A stretch of DNA of 64,000 nt from contig NZ_JADPJI010000005.1 of NCBI RefSeq assembly GCF_023073355.1, positions 1,178,001-1,242,000 of the forward strand, given 5' to 3'. The translations under genes were made by a program, and so were the position numbers. Positions within the stretch are counted from its first letter, which is position 1. Each line of letters begins with the position of its first letter. Of this stretch, positions 18,011 through 25,699 are shown piece after piece. The DNA comes from Bradyrhizobium sp. 199. Lineage in GTDB: Bacteria > Pseudomonadota > Alphaproteobacteria > Rhizobiales > Xanthobacteraceae. The notes beneath the pieces are model-generated. The model was given only the letters and a program-made list of their open reading frames with translations, was not told the DNA's origin and did no database searches.

Positions 18011-18781
18011 TTGCCAAAAGAGAGCGACGGATACGTTCGTGCCATCGAACGAGGTTTCGCCCTGATCGAGGCGCTCGGTCGATCGCCGGGGCGGCACACG
18101 CTGTCGGAGGCCGCCATCCACGCGGGCCTTAATCGCGCAACGGCGCGACGCATGCTCGCCACCCTCGTCACGCTGAAATATTGCGAAGCCGACGGCCGCT
18201 ACTTTCGCTTGCGACCCCGCGCTCTCGGTCTCGGATTGTCCTATCTGAACGCGTTGCCGTTCTGGGGTTATGCCCAACGGGCGCTCGAAGACCTTCGCAA
18301 TGACATCGGCGAATCCTGCGCGCTCGCTGTGCTCGATGAAGCTGATATCGTCTATGCCCTGCGGCTTCCGGCGCGGCGTATCCTCTCCGCCAATCTTGGA
18401 ATTGGCAGCCGGCTGCCTGCGCATCTCGTCTCGTTGGGACGCGTGCTTCTGGCCAATCTTCCGCCGGAGCAGCGAGACCAATATCTGGCAAACACACCGC
18501 TCAAGTCGGTTACGCCGCGCACCATCATCGACCGCGGGCGCCTCGCTCAGGAACTGCGGTTGTCGCAGGAGCGGGGATACGCCTGGGTCGATGGCGAACT
18601 GGATCCGGCGATTTGCGGCATCGCTGTGCCCATTCGCGATCAGGGCGGCAACGTTGTTGCGGCGATCAGCATCAACTTGATCTCCGGTACGCTGAACGCA
18701 ACCGCCGCAAAGAAAAAATATCTCGTGCGGCTCCAAAAGACCGCTCAGGACATTCGGACACAGTCGGTCTCACTGTCCTGA
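18011..18781 (+). CDS. IclR family transcriptional regulator
   Basis: A 256-residue regulator. The winged helix covers about residues 8-70 (AIERGFALIEALG, then HTLSEAAIHAGLNRATARRM), followed by the GAF-like effector domain ending in GIAVPIRDQGGNVVAAISI. The start is uncertain: no ATG fits. The TTG at 18011 has AAGG nine bases upstream and gives a standard N-terminus; a GTG at 17963 would add 16 residues. Divergent from the MaoC/Bug/CoA-transferase operon, which it probably controls in response to the pathway acid or its CoA ester. Confidence 0.88.
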   Translation: MPKESDGYVRAIERGFALIEALGRSPGRHTLSEAAIHAGLNRATARRMLATLVTLKYCEADGRYFRLRPRALGLGLSYLNALPFWGYAQRALEDLRNDIGESCALAVLDEADIVYALRLPARRILSANLGIGSRLPAHLVSLGRVLLANLPPEQRDQYLANTPLKSVTPRTIIDRGRLAQELRLSQERGYAWVDGELDPAICGIAVPIRDQGGNVVAAISINLISGTLNATAAKKKYLVRLQKTAQDIRTQSVSLS

Positions 18782-18789
18782 TTTGAGAA

Positions 18790-18809
18790 TGCCCGGCCGG
18801 CTGCGGGCA
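18790..18809 (+). terminator. weak terminator after the IclR gene
   Basis: Stem TGCCCG/CGGGCA around an 8-base loop, followed by agatttt. It lies nine bases after the regulator stop and between convergent genes. The stem is short and the T-run interrupted, so the call is tentative. Confidence 0.35.
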
Positions 18810-18882
18810 AGATTTTGTCGTTCCCAATGTCGCAAGCGTCTCTGTTGGGCCTTCGACGCCGAATTCCTGCGAGTTCGTGGCC

Positions 18883-19512
18883 TCAACTTCCGACGCCGCC
18901 GACCAGACGCGGGCGGCGTTGGTTTGCGCGCGGGAACTTAACCGGCAAGGTGCGCAGCCAATCGCGAAAACTGGCAATCTCGGGGCAATCCGCGGTGCCT
19001 TCAGGCGCGATCAGCCAATCGCCCAAGCCGGACCCCGCATCGACCCGGTCGCAGCGATAGCCCGGATGATGGCCAAAACCCCGGGCGATCAGCAGGTCGA
19101 CCTTGCCCTCGACCAATTCGTGCAGGCCGGCGGGCTGCAGCACCCGCAATCCGATCTCCGCATGCGCGCCGCGAAACGCCGCCAGATCGAGGCGGCGCAG
19201 GTCGAGGCTGCCATGAACGCCCAATTGCAGCAGCACCGCACCTGCCGGCTTCAGCTCTGAGGTGGCCTCCGCGATGTGGCGAAAGCCCTCGGAGACCCCG
19301 GGCAGATAGGCCTGACCGGCCGCGGTGAGGATGAGCTGCTTATGCAACCGCTCGAACAGGCGCACGCCGAGGCGCGCCTCCAGCGCCTTCACCTGCTGCC
19401 CCACGGCGGCGGGCGTCACGTGCAACTCGTGCGCCGCCAGCTTGAAGCTGAGGTGCCGCGCGGCGGCCTCGAAGGCGCGGAGCGCGTTGAGGGGTGGAAG
19501 GGCGTAGGTCAT
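18883..19512 (-). CDS. GcvA-like LysR regulator with internal deletion
   Basis: The N-terminal 90 residues are a complete GcvA-type helix-turn-helix (LPPLNALRAFEAAARHLSF ... TPAAVGQQVKALEARLG). The effector domain begins normally (FRGAHAEIGLRV, GKVDLLIARGF, YRCDRVDAG) but at about residue 160 it jumps straight to GDWLIAPEGTADCPEIASFRDWL, which is the normal extreme C-terminus. Family members have about 300 residues; this has 209, so roughly 90-100 residues, including much of the ligand-binding core, are missing without loss of frame. ATG at 19512 or 19521. Divergent from ridA. It may still bind DNA but is unlikely to sense a ligand normally. Confidence 0.8.
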   Translation of the reverse strand: MTYALPPLNALRAFEAAARHLSFKLAAHELHVTPAAVGQQVKALEARLGVRLFERLHKQLILTAAGQAYLPGVSEGFRHIAEATSELKPAGAVLLQLGVHGSLDLRRLDLAAFRGAHAEIGLRVLQPAGLHELVEGKVDLLIARGFGHHPGYRCDRVDAGSGLGDWLIAPEGTADCPEIASFRDWLRTLPVKFPRANQRRPRLVGGVGS

Positions 19513-19581
19513 GCATTCCATTTTGACACTGATGGGCCGCGGTTTTGCAATAGATTTTCTTGCGTTGAACCGCAGCAACAA

Positions 19582-19595
19582 TGCTTTGCGAAGCA
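19582..19595. promoter_or_regulatory. short dyad between the LysR gene and ridA
   Basis: TGCTT-tgcg-AAGCA is a perfect inverted repeat in the 127-base divergent gap, 44 bases upstream of the ridA start. LysR proteins usually bind dyads of this size in such gaps. It could equally be chance. Confidence 0.3.
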
Positions 19596-19639
19596 GTGAT
19601 GTCGCGGCATAGGGTCGGCCTGCAATCCGGAGAAACTCT

Positions 19640-20032
19640 ATGTCGCCAGCCCAAATCGTCAGCCACAATCCCGCAACGGTCCACGCTCCCGCCGGTGGTT
19701 ACAGCTTGGGACTTGAACTGAAGCAGCACCGCCGCCTGCTGTTCGTCAGCGGCCAGGTACCCGAGAGATCCGACGGCACCGTGCCCGAGGGTTTCGAGGC
19801 GCAATGCGAGCAGGCCTGGCGCAATGTCGTCGAGGTGCTCGCAGCCGCCGACCTTGGCGTCGAGCATCTGGTCAAGGTCACCACGTTCCTGACCGACCGA
19901 AATCAAGTCGTGACCAACCGTAGCGTTCGCTGCGCGATGCTCGGGGACCACCAGCCCGCGCTAACGGTCGTGATCGTCGAGACCGTCGACAGCAAATGGT
20001 TGCTGGAAATCGAGGCGATCGCCGCGGAATGA
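19640..20032 (+). CDS. RidA family enamine/imine deaminase
   Basis: A 130-residue YjgF/YER057c/UK114-family protein. Family members hydrolyse reactive enamines such as 2-aminoacrylate made by PLP enzymes. Typical elements are LFVSGQVPERSDGTVPEGF, AQCEQAWRNVVEVLAAADL and LVKVTTFLTDR. The arginine that binds the carboxylate in the active subgroup is probably R113-equivalent; here the corresponding region reads QPALTVVIVETVDSKWLLEIEAIA without that arginine, so deaminase activity is uncertain. It is followed after 39 bases by the thiazoline hydrolase gene. Confidence 0.85.
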   Translation: MSPAQIVSHNPATVHAPAGGYSLGLELKQHRRLLFVSGQVPERSDGTVPEGFEAQCEQAWRNVVEVLAAADLGVEHLVKVTTFLTDRNQVVTNRSVRCAMLGDHQPALTVVIVETVDSKWLLEIEAIAAE

Positions 20033-20071
20033 AACCGACTTCGCGAATGAGCCAATCATATCAGGTGTCCA

Positions 20072-20776
20072 ATGGCTGAAAACATGCATCCCTTCTACGA
20101 GACGCACCGGAGCACGATGGAAGCAGCCATGCGCCAGCGGCTCGACCTTGCCGATGCGATGTTGCGCGAGCGCGCGCATCTCACCGAGATCGGCGCGATC
20201 AGGCAGGAGGTGATGGACGAATTCGAGATCGTGCTCACACAGATGCCCTATGTCGGCGGCGCGGCCAGTCGCATGAGCGATTTTTTCATGCGTCTTTTGG
20301 GCTTCATGGCCATCAGTCGTGTCCTGCGGCGGCACGGCGTGCCGCTGCCTGTGGTCGGCGAGATCGAGCGGGAAACCTATAAGGCGCAATTGCTGACCGC
20401 GCCTGAAGCGGAGCGTCTCGCGGCGGGGCGTCAATTCATGTCGCCGGAGAACCAGGCTTTGCTGCGCGAGCAGGCGGCCACAAGCATGACCGACAGCCAT
20501 CAGAAGGAGTTTCCGGAAGATTTCGCCTACGATTTCGTTGAGCCTGATACGAACGACAATTTCGAGTTCGGGATCAACTACAAGGCCTGCGGCTTCTGCA
20601 AATTCGCTGCGCGCCATGGCGACAAGGACATTCTGCCGAACATCTGCGGCCTCGATTTCGTCGCCTACGCAGCGCGAGGCATCCACCTGGAAAGGACACA
20701 GACGCTAGCGGGCGGCGCGAGCCACTGCAATTTCCGGTTCTCGCGGCTCGCGCTGGAAGAGAAGTCGGAGAGCTAA
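20072..20776 (+). CDS. L-2-amino-thiazoline-4-carboxylate hydrolase family protein
   Basis: A 234-residue protein matching the ATC hydrolase family, in which the founding enzyme opens 2-aminothiazoline-4-carboxylate to N-carbamoyl-cysteine on the way to cysteine. The diagnostic C-terminal part FGINYKACGFCKFAARHGDKD, then LPNICGLDFV and a late cysteine in ASHCNFRF, is present, with three conserved cysteines likely used for metal or catalysis. The N-terminal half is helical. No N-carbamoyl-cysteine hydrolase lies alongside, so the role in sulfur metabolism is inferred; coupling to RidA suggests handling of cysteine-derived reactive compounds. Confidence 0.75.
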   Translation: MAENMHPFYETHRSTMEAAMRQRLDLADAMLRERAHLTEIGAIRQEVMDEFEIVLTQMPYVGGAASRMSDFFMRLLGFMAISRVLRRHGVPLPVVGEIERETYKAQLLTAPEAERLAAGRQFMSPENQALLREQAATSMTDSHQKEFPEDFAYDFVEPDTNDNFEFGINYKACGFCKFAARHGDKDILPNICGLDFVAYAARGIHLERTQTLAGGASHCNFRFSRLALEEKSES

Positions 20777-20833
20777 GCCGCGTTCTTATGCCCGGCGATA
20801 CAGATGGCCCTGGATCGCGCCCGCTGTCACAGC

Positions 20834-20911
20834 GTCATTGCGAGCGTAGCGAAGCAATCCAGAATCTTTCCGTGGCGGCAGCCTGGATCGCTTCGCTGCG
20901 CTCGCAATGAC
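20834..20911. repeat. inverted repeat GTCATTGCGAGCG...CGCTCGCAATGAC
   Basis: Two 28-base arms (20834-20861 and 20884-20911) are inverted copies with two mismatches, separated by 22 bases. The transcript would form a long hairpin. I recognise this as a common intergenic repeat type of Bradyrhizobium-like genomes. It lies after the thiazoline hydrolase gene and may end its transcript. The rest of 20777-21100 holds only the 26-base repeat at 21055; I see no gene there. Confidence 0.85.
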
Positions 20912-21054
20912 GGAGCTTGGGGTAACGTCCTGGCCCACCGACGCCAAGCGCCATCATGAGATCCTGCTCCTGTTTTGCCCGACGAGTCAAACCGCCAGCG
21001 CGGTCGCACTCACGCAATCGTAGACTCGTAAGCGATTGAACTCCCTCACAGTTT

Positions 21055-21080
21055 CTACTGTGCATGGGGTTGTTTTCGCG
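21055..21080. repeat. 26-base repeat, copy A
   Basis: ctactgtgcatggggttgtt continuing to ttcgcg is an exact inverted copy of the 26 bases at 34641-34666. It lies 21 bases past the end of the sugar permease gene. Both copies sit directly behind the 3' ends of genes and their shared orientation relative to those genes suggests a mobile or RNA-level intergenic element. Confidence 0.85.
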
Positions 21081-21100
21081 CTTTTTGTTTTGAGGGCTGT

Positions 21101-22129
21101 CTACTCCGCCGCTTTTTCCCTCAGCCGCTGCGCGTAGACGTTGATGACCAGCGCTGCCAGCAGGATCAGGCCGCGGATCAGGATCTTCAGGAAGCTGTCG
21201 ATGTTGACGTGGTCGAGGCCGTTGTTGAGAACACCGAGAACGAAAAGCCCGACGATGGTGTTCCCAATGCCGCCGCGGCCGCCGAACAGGCTGGTGCCGC
21301 CGACGACGACGGCGGCGATGGAGTCGAGCAGATAGGTGTCGAACTCGTTCTGCTGCGCGCTGCCGAAATGGGCGACGCCGAGCATGCCGCCGATGCCGGA
21401 GCAGACCGCCGAGATCACCATGACCGCGCCAAGGATGAGCTTGACGTTGAGGCCGGAATATTCGGCCGCCTCGCGGTTGCCCCCGACCATGTAGACGTAG
21501 CGGCCGAAGCGCGTGTAGGTCAGCACCAGATGGCCGCCGAGCAGCATGAGGGCGGCGACGATGACGATCCAGGGAATGCCGCCGATCGAGCCGGAGCCGA
21601 GCGTCGTGATCAGGCTCGGGACCTTGTAGGCGATCTGGCCGCGCACCAGCAGCGCCGAGATGCCGGCGGCGATCTGCATCATGGCGAGCGTCATGATGAA
21701 CGAGGGAATCCCGATCACGGTCAGCCCCAGCGCGTTGACGAGGCCGAGCAGAGCGCAGAGCAGGATCGACAGGATGATCGCGACCGCGCCGGGCAGGGGG
21801 ATGTTGGCGATGTTGACGTAGGAGTCCTGCAGCGTGAAGTAGGCCACCGCGATGCCGGTGACGTTGGCGATGCCGGCGACCGACAGGTCGATCTCGGCGC
21901 AGAGGATCACGAAGGTGAGGCCGACGGCGATGATGCCGGTTACCGACACCTGGGTCAGGATGTTGCCGAGATTGTCCAGCGTCGCGAAGGAGGGGCTGGC
22001 AAACGCGAAGAATCCGGACAGGAAGATCAGGGTGAGGAACGGGGCGATGTTGCGCATCTGCGAGCGCAGGAAGGGCGCGAGCCCGCGCGCCCGCTGACCC
22101 GCCACTGGTGCCGCTTCACTGCTCGTCAT
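21101..22129 (-). CDS. sugar ABC transporter permease, RbsC type
   Basis: Inner-membrane permease of a ribose/galactoside-type importer, 342 residues from the ATG at 22129, with eight to ten hydrophobic helices. The hallmark segments TFVILCAEIDLSVAGIANVTG and AVVVGGTSLFGGRGGIGNTIVG are typical of the RbsC family. An in-frame GTG at 22144 would overlap the ATPase stop and add five residues; the GGAG six bases before 22129 favours the ATG. It is the last gene of a binding protein-ATPase-permease operon. Confidence 0.92.
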   Translation of the reverse strand: MTSSEAAPVAGQRARGLAPFLRSQMRNIAPFLTLIFLSGFFAFASPSFATLDNLGNILTQVSVTGIIAVGLTFVILCAEIDLSVAGIANVTGIAVAYFTLQDSYVNIANIPLPGAVAIILSILLCALLGLVNALGLTVIGIPSFIMTLAMMQIAAGISALLVRGQIAYKVPSLITTLGSGSIGGIPWIVIVAALMLLGGHLVLTYTRFGRYVYMVGGNREAAEYSGLNVKLILGAVMVISAVCSGIGGMLGVAHFGSAQQNEFDTYLLDSIAAVVVGGTSLFGGRGGIGNTIVGLFVLGVLNNGLDHVNIDSFLKILIRGLILLAALVINVYAQRLREKAAE

Positions 22130-22140
22130 GTGCTTCTCCG

Positions 22141-23643
22141 TCACGCCGCTTCCAGCAGGCGGTCCTTGCTGACCGGCTCATTCCTGAATTCCCGTACCAC
22201 CGCGCCGCGCTTGAGCACGAGGATGCGGTCGGCCAGCGACAGCACCGTTTCCGGCTCGGTCGATAGCACGATGATCGCAAGACCCTTGGTGCGGAGGTCC
22301 CGGACGATGTTGATGACGTCGTTCTTGGCGCCGACATCCATGCCGCGGGTGGGCTCGCACAGCACTAGAAGCTTGGGCGGATAGGTCAGCCATTTCGCCA
22401 GCGCGACCTTCTGCTGGTTGCCGCCGGAGAGCATGCCGAGGTCGAGGCCGACCACCGGCGGCCTGATCTGCAGCTGCTTGACCTGGCGCTGCGCGATGTC
22501 GCGCTCCTGCGCCGGCTTCAGCAGCAGGGCCGAGATGCGGTCCAAAATGCTGATCGAGATGTTCTTGTAGACCGGCTCCTGGTGAAACAGCATGTCGCGC
22601 CGGCTCTCCGGCACCAGCGCCACGCCGGCACGGCGTGCCGCCGCCGTGCTGGCAAAGGTCTTTGGCTTGCCATCCACCGCGAGCGTGCCGCTGTCCGGCT
22701 TCAGCTTGCCGAACAGGATGCGCGACAGCTCCTGCTGGCCGCAGCCCATGAAGCCGTAGATGCCGAGCACCTCGCCGGCGCGCGCCTCGAACGAGACGTC
22801 CTGAAGACTGCGGGCGAGGGACAGCTGGTCGACCTTCAGGATCACTGAACTGCCGCTCGGCTGTGGCAACATCAGATCGTCGGTATAGCTGTGCTCGAGC
22901 GCCTCGCCGCCGCGGCCGATCATGGCCTCGATCAGCGCGCCCTTGCTGGTCGCAGCGCTCGCGGTCTCCGCGACCTTCCGTCCGTTGCGGAACACGGTCA
23001 CGGTGTCGGAGACGCGCAGGATGTCTTCGATGAAATGCGAGATGAAGACGATGGCAGTGCCTTGCTCGCGCAGGCGCCGGAGCGTTGTGAACAACCGCTC
23101 GACCTCGGGCGGGGAGAGGGCCGAGGTCGGCTCGTCCAGGATGACGATGCGGGCGCCGGAGAACAGTACGCGGGCGATCTCTATCAATTGCTGCAGCCCG
23201 ATGGGCAGGTCGCCGAGCCTGCTCATCGGATCGACGTCGATACCGAAGCGGGCGAGCTGCTCGCCGGCCTCGCGGGCCATGCGTCGCCATTGCACGAGGC
23301 CAAGACGGTTGGTCGGCTGGTTGCCGAGGAAAACGTTCTCGGCGACCGTGAGGTCGGGCGCGACGGAGAGTTCCTGATGCACCATGGCGATGCCGGCACT
23401 GTGGGCGTCGCGGGCCGAGCGGAAATGGGTCTCCGCGCCGTTGATCAGGAAGCGGCCGGAGAATTCGGTGTGCACGCCGGCGATGATCTTCATCAGCGTG
23501 CTTTTTCCGGCGCCGTTCTCGCCGACGAGACCGTGGATCTCGCCGGGAAGAAGCGCGAAATCGACACCACGAAGCGCTTCGACGCCGCCGAAGCTCTTCG
23601 TGATGCCCTGCAGTTCAAGGATGGGCGAGCGCACCTCGGGCAT
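22141..23643 (-). CDS. sugar ABC transporter ATP-binding protein, RbsA type
   Basis: Double-ATPase subunit of the sugar importer, 500 residues. The N-terminal half has Walker A GENGAGKS and Walker B IVILDEPTSALSPPE. The C-terminal half begins near residue 260; its Walker A position reads GFMGCGQQ, the usual degenerate form in this family, and its signature region is LSGGNQQKVALAKWL with LVLCEPTRGMDVG. Thus it is a standard RbsA/MglA-type protein. The start is 21 bases after the binding-protein stop. Confidence 0.93.
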   Translation of the reverse strand: MPEVRSPILELQGITKSFGGVEALRGVDFALLPGEIHGLVGENGAGKSTLMKIIAGVHTEFSGRFLINGAETHFRSARDAHSAGIAMVHQELSVAPDLTVAENVFLGNQPTNRLGLVQWRRMAREAGEQLARFGIDVDPMSRLGDLPIGLQQLIEIARVLFSGARIVILDEPTSALSPPEVERLFTTLRRLREQGTAIVFISHFIEDILRVSDTVTVFRNGRKVAETASAATSKGALIEAMIGRGGEALEHSYTDDLMLPQPSGSSVILKVDQLSLARSLQDVSFEARAGEVLGIYGFMGCGQQELSRILFGKLKPDSGTLAVDGKPKTFASTAAARRAGVALVPESRRDMLFHQEPVYKNISISILDRISALLLKPAQERDIAQRQVKQLQIRPPVVGLDLGMLSGGNQQKVALAKWLTYPPKLLVLCEPTRGMDVGAKNDVINIVRDLRTKGLAIIVLSTEPETVLSLADRILVLKRGAVVREFRNEPVSKDRLLEAA

Positions 23644-23664
23644 GAAAGTTCAGATCTTGGAGGC

Positions 23665-24687
23665 TCAGATCAGGAAGTGATCCTGCATCCACTGCATTCC
23701 TGCGGCGTTGGCCTTGGTCACGACCGGGCCGTCGGTGACGACGTTTTTGGGAATGCCCTGTCCGCTCTTCTCGCCGCCCACCACGGCTGAGACGCCCGCG
23801 ATGATGGCGCCGCCATGGATGCGGCAGGAAGGATTACGGACGGTCGCGAACATGCGGCCTTCACTCACCGCCTGGATCGCCGGCGGCATGGCGTCCACGC
23901 CGCCGATCAGGATGTTCGTGCGGCCCCGCGCCTTCATGATGTTGGCGGCGGCGAGCGCCATGTCGTCATTGTGGAAGAACGCCGCATCGATCTGCGGATA
24001 TTTCGTGAGGTAGGTTTCCCACAGGCGCGCCGTCTTGGAGACGTCCCAGTCAGCCGGCTGGGTGTCGAGCACCTCGATCCCCGGGAATTGCTTCACGACA
24101 TTGTTGAAGCCCTTGGCCCGTCCTTGCGCGCCGGTGTGGCCGAGCGCGCCCTGCGTCATGATGATCTTGCCCTTGCCCCCCATGGCGTTGCACAGCGCCT
24201 GCGTCACCGAGGCGCCCATGAACTCGTTGTCGGGAGCAAGGAAGGAGTGCACGTTGATCTGGTCGAGCGGTGCGATCAGCGTGTCCATGTCGATCACCGG
24301 CGTGCCGGCGTCGATCATCTTCTGCACGGGCTGGGTGAGGGTGCCGATGCCGAAGGCCTGGATCGCGACGAAATCCCATTTCTGCGAAGCCATGTTGTCG
24401 ATCGCCGCTCGCTGCTTCACGGCGTCGAGCTGGCCATCGAACCAGGTGACCTCGACGTTGAAAAGCTTGCCCCAGAATTCGGCGGCCTGCTTGCCCTGTG
24501 CGCACCAGGTTGCCTGGAGGCCCGCATTGGAGAACGCCGCCTTCAGCGGCTTCTCGCTGCGTCCGACTTCGGCGGCCAGTGCTGGATTTATGCCCATGCT
24601 GCCGAAGAGGGCAGCTCCGGCGCCGGCGGCGGCCGCCGCCTGAAGAAGATCGCGCCTGGTCGTCGAGAAATCTTTTGTCCCGGACAT
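23665..24687 (-). CDS. sugar ABC transporter substrate-binding protein, Tat-exported
   Basis: Periplasmic sugar-binding protein of the RbsB/periplasmic-binding-protein-4 type, 340 residues. The N-terminus carries a twin-arginine motif (STTRRDLLQ) before a small hydrophobic region ending at NPALA, so it is probably exported folded through Tat. Two-lobe family features are FNVEVTWFDGQLDAVKQRAAI, AFFHNDDMALAAANIMKARG and ILIGGVDAMPPAIQAV. It is the first gene of the operon. The sugar cannot be predicted. A TTGA-N6-TCAA site lies about 80 bases upstream. Confidence 0.9.
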   Translation of the reverse strand: MSGTKDFSTTRRDLLQAAAAAGAGAALFGSMGINPALAAEVGRSEKPLKAAFSNAGLQATWCAQGKQAAEFWGKLFNVEVTWFDGQLDAVKQRAAIDNMASQKWDFVAIQAFGIGTLTQPVQKMIDAGTPVIDMDTLIAPLDQINVHSFLAPDNEFMGASVTQALCNAMGGKGKIIMTQGALGHTGAQGRAKGFNNVVKQFPGIEVLDTQPADWDVSKTARLWETYLTKYPQIDAAFFHNDDMALAAANIMKARGRTNILIGGVDAMPPAIQAVSEGRMFATVRNPSCRIHGGAIIAGVSAVVGGEKSGQGIPKNVVTDGPVVTKANAAGMQWMQDHFLI

Positions 24688-24760
24688 CGCTCGCTCCCAT
24701 ATATTTTATCGTCGGCGCGTCATTGATTGCGCGACCGATGTTGAAAGTGTCTCACAAGAG

Positions 24761-24774
24761 TTGATGCCACTCAA
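24761..24774. promoter_or_regulatory. TTGA-N6-TCAA, possible FixK/FNR-type site
   Basis: TTGATGCCACTCAA fits the half-sites of the Crp/FNR family box (TTGA-N6-TCAA) used by FixK2 in Bradyrhizobium. It is centred about 80 bases upstream of the sugar-binding protein start. I do not see a convincing -10 at the matching distance, so it may be chance. Confidence 0.25.
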
Positions 24775-24827
24775 TCTGCAATCGCGCACGCCATCGCAGC
24801 GAGCCACCGTTGGTGCACCGCAAAGCG

Positions 24828-25232
24828 TCAGCCGGTCGCGCCGGTGAGTGCGTCGATGTCCACGAGCAATGTGTCCCAAGCCTGCGCGATCTCGGTTGAC
24901 CATTCATCGCCGAGCAAATCGCGCAGCGTATCCCTGATGATAACGAAGAAGGCGGTGAACAGCTGGCGCGGCGTGCCATAGGCATCGTGGGAGGCGACCT
25001 CGCAGGCAATCAGCCGGAAACGCCCATGGCGCATCCCGGCGAAATCAAGGATGGCCTCGATCGTCAGCGCGAGCATCGACCCTTTCACGAGGTCACTGCC
25101 CTCCGAGCGGAACATCGCTTGCGTTTCGGGATGCGCGGCGAACAGGCGTTGGTAGACGAGGGGCGTGAGATCCGCGCAGCGCGAGGCCGCGAGTTCGAAG
25201 CTGATTTCGATCGGATTTGACGAAGCCTTCAT
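24828..25232 (-). CDS. globin-like protein
   Basis: A 134-residue all-helical protein resembling single-domain bacterial globins: LVYQRLFAAHPETQAMF is the C/E-helix pattern with the conserved phenylalanine region, and the final part is ALTIEAILDFAG then HDAYGTPRQLFTAFFVIIRDTLRDLLGDEW. The expected proximal-histidine region is around HDAYG. Small globins of this kind bind O2 or NO, or act as heme or light sensors. Only 21 bases separate its ATG from the T-run of an intrinsic terminator upstream, so its transcript may start before that terminator. Confidence 0.7.
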   Translation of the reverse strand: MKASSNPIEISFELAASRCADLTPLVYQRLFAAHPETQAMFRSEGSDLVKGSMLALTIEAILDFAGMRHGRFRLIACEVASHDAYGTPRQLFTAFFVIIRDTLRDLLGDEWSTEIAQAWDTLLVDIDALTGATG

Positions 25233-25253
25233 CGACGCTTCAGCCTCGCGGAC

Positions 25254-25282
25254 AAAAAAAGAGCGGGGCCCTAGCCCCGCTC
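25254..25282 (-). terminator. strong intrinsic terminator on the minus strand
   Basis: GAGCGGGGC/GCCCCGCTC pairs perfectly as a 9-bp stem with a four-base loop and, read on the minus strand, runs into seven T. It ends just 21 bases before the globin ATG. It therefore terminates a transcript that starts further upstream on the minus strand, and is either the end of a small RNA or an attenuator in the globin leader. Confidence 0.85.
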
Positions 25283-25417
25283 GAAAATTGTGTCGACCCT
25301 ATTATCCCCGATTCTAAGATTTGCTCTTGATTGACGGGGCGACGCTGCGTTTTGCGCGCCAGGGGCTCCTCCCGAGACTTGGACCACCAGACTTCGACCT
25401 CACGGCCAGCCTGAGCA
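25254..25417 (-). ncRNA. candidate small RNA or attenuating leader upstream of the globin gene
   Basis: No convincing gene lies in 25233-25699, but the minus strand holds a compact transcription unit. A -35 ATGACA (25447-25452), a 17-base spacer and a -10 TAGCAT (25424-25429) would start RNA near 25417. About 164 bases follow, ending at the strong terminator at 25254-25282. Within it I see a ggcgcgc/gcgtcgcc hairpin, and a CCCCG...CGGGG stem whose loop contains a further AAGA-gcaaa-TCTT hairpin. The family is not recognised. It could be a free sRNA or the leader of the globin mRNA. Confidence 0.5.
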
Positions 25418-25423
25418 AGAGGG

Positions 25424-25452
25424 ATGCTAGATCAACTTTTCTCACTTGTCAT
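25424..25452 (-). promoter_or_regulatory. sigma-70 type promoter of the candidate small RNA
   Basis: Minus strand: -35 ATGACA, 17-base spacer, -10 TAGCAT. The -35 matches consensus at five of six positions and the -10 at four. The surrounding bases are noticeably more AT-rich than the genes on either side. Confidence 0.5.
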
Positions 25453-25699
25453 CATTTTCAGCAACGAATGTTCAAAATTCCGGCAACTGGCGAAATGATC
25501 GGGCTTTTTGCCGCAAGTATATGACGGATATCAGAATATTTGGGCGGCGAGGCCACTGGACACGCCTCAAAATCCTCACCCCGGTCCCGCGGGTGGGTAC
25601 TCTGGGCACGGTTCCCGACCAAATTTGCGCCGGGCCAAGAAGGCGGCGGAACTGACCTCGACTTGGGGCCGGCCGGGTGTTTAGTTAGCAGACGAACGA

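Noticed and set aside
25254..25417. 6S RNA as the identity of the candidate small RNA
   Set aside because: The length fits, but I do not see the long closing stem joining both ends with a central bubble; the 3' end is instead a self-contained terminator hairpin.
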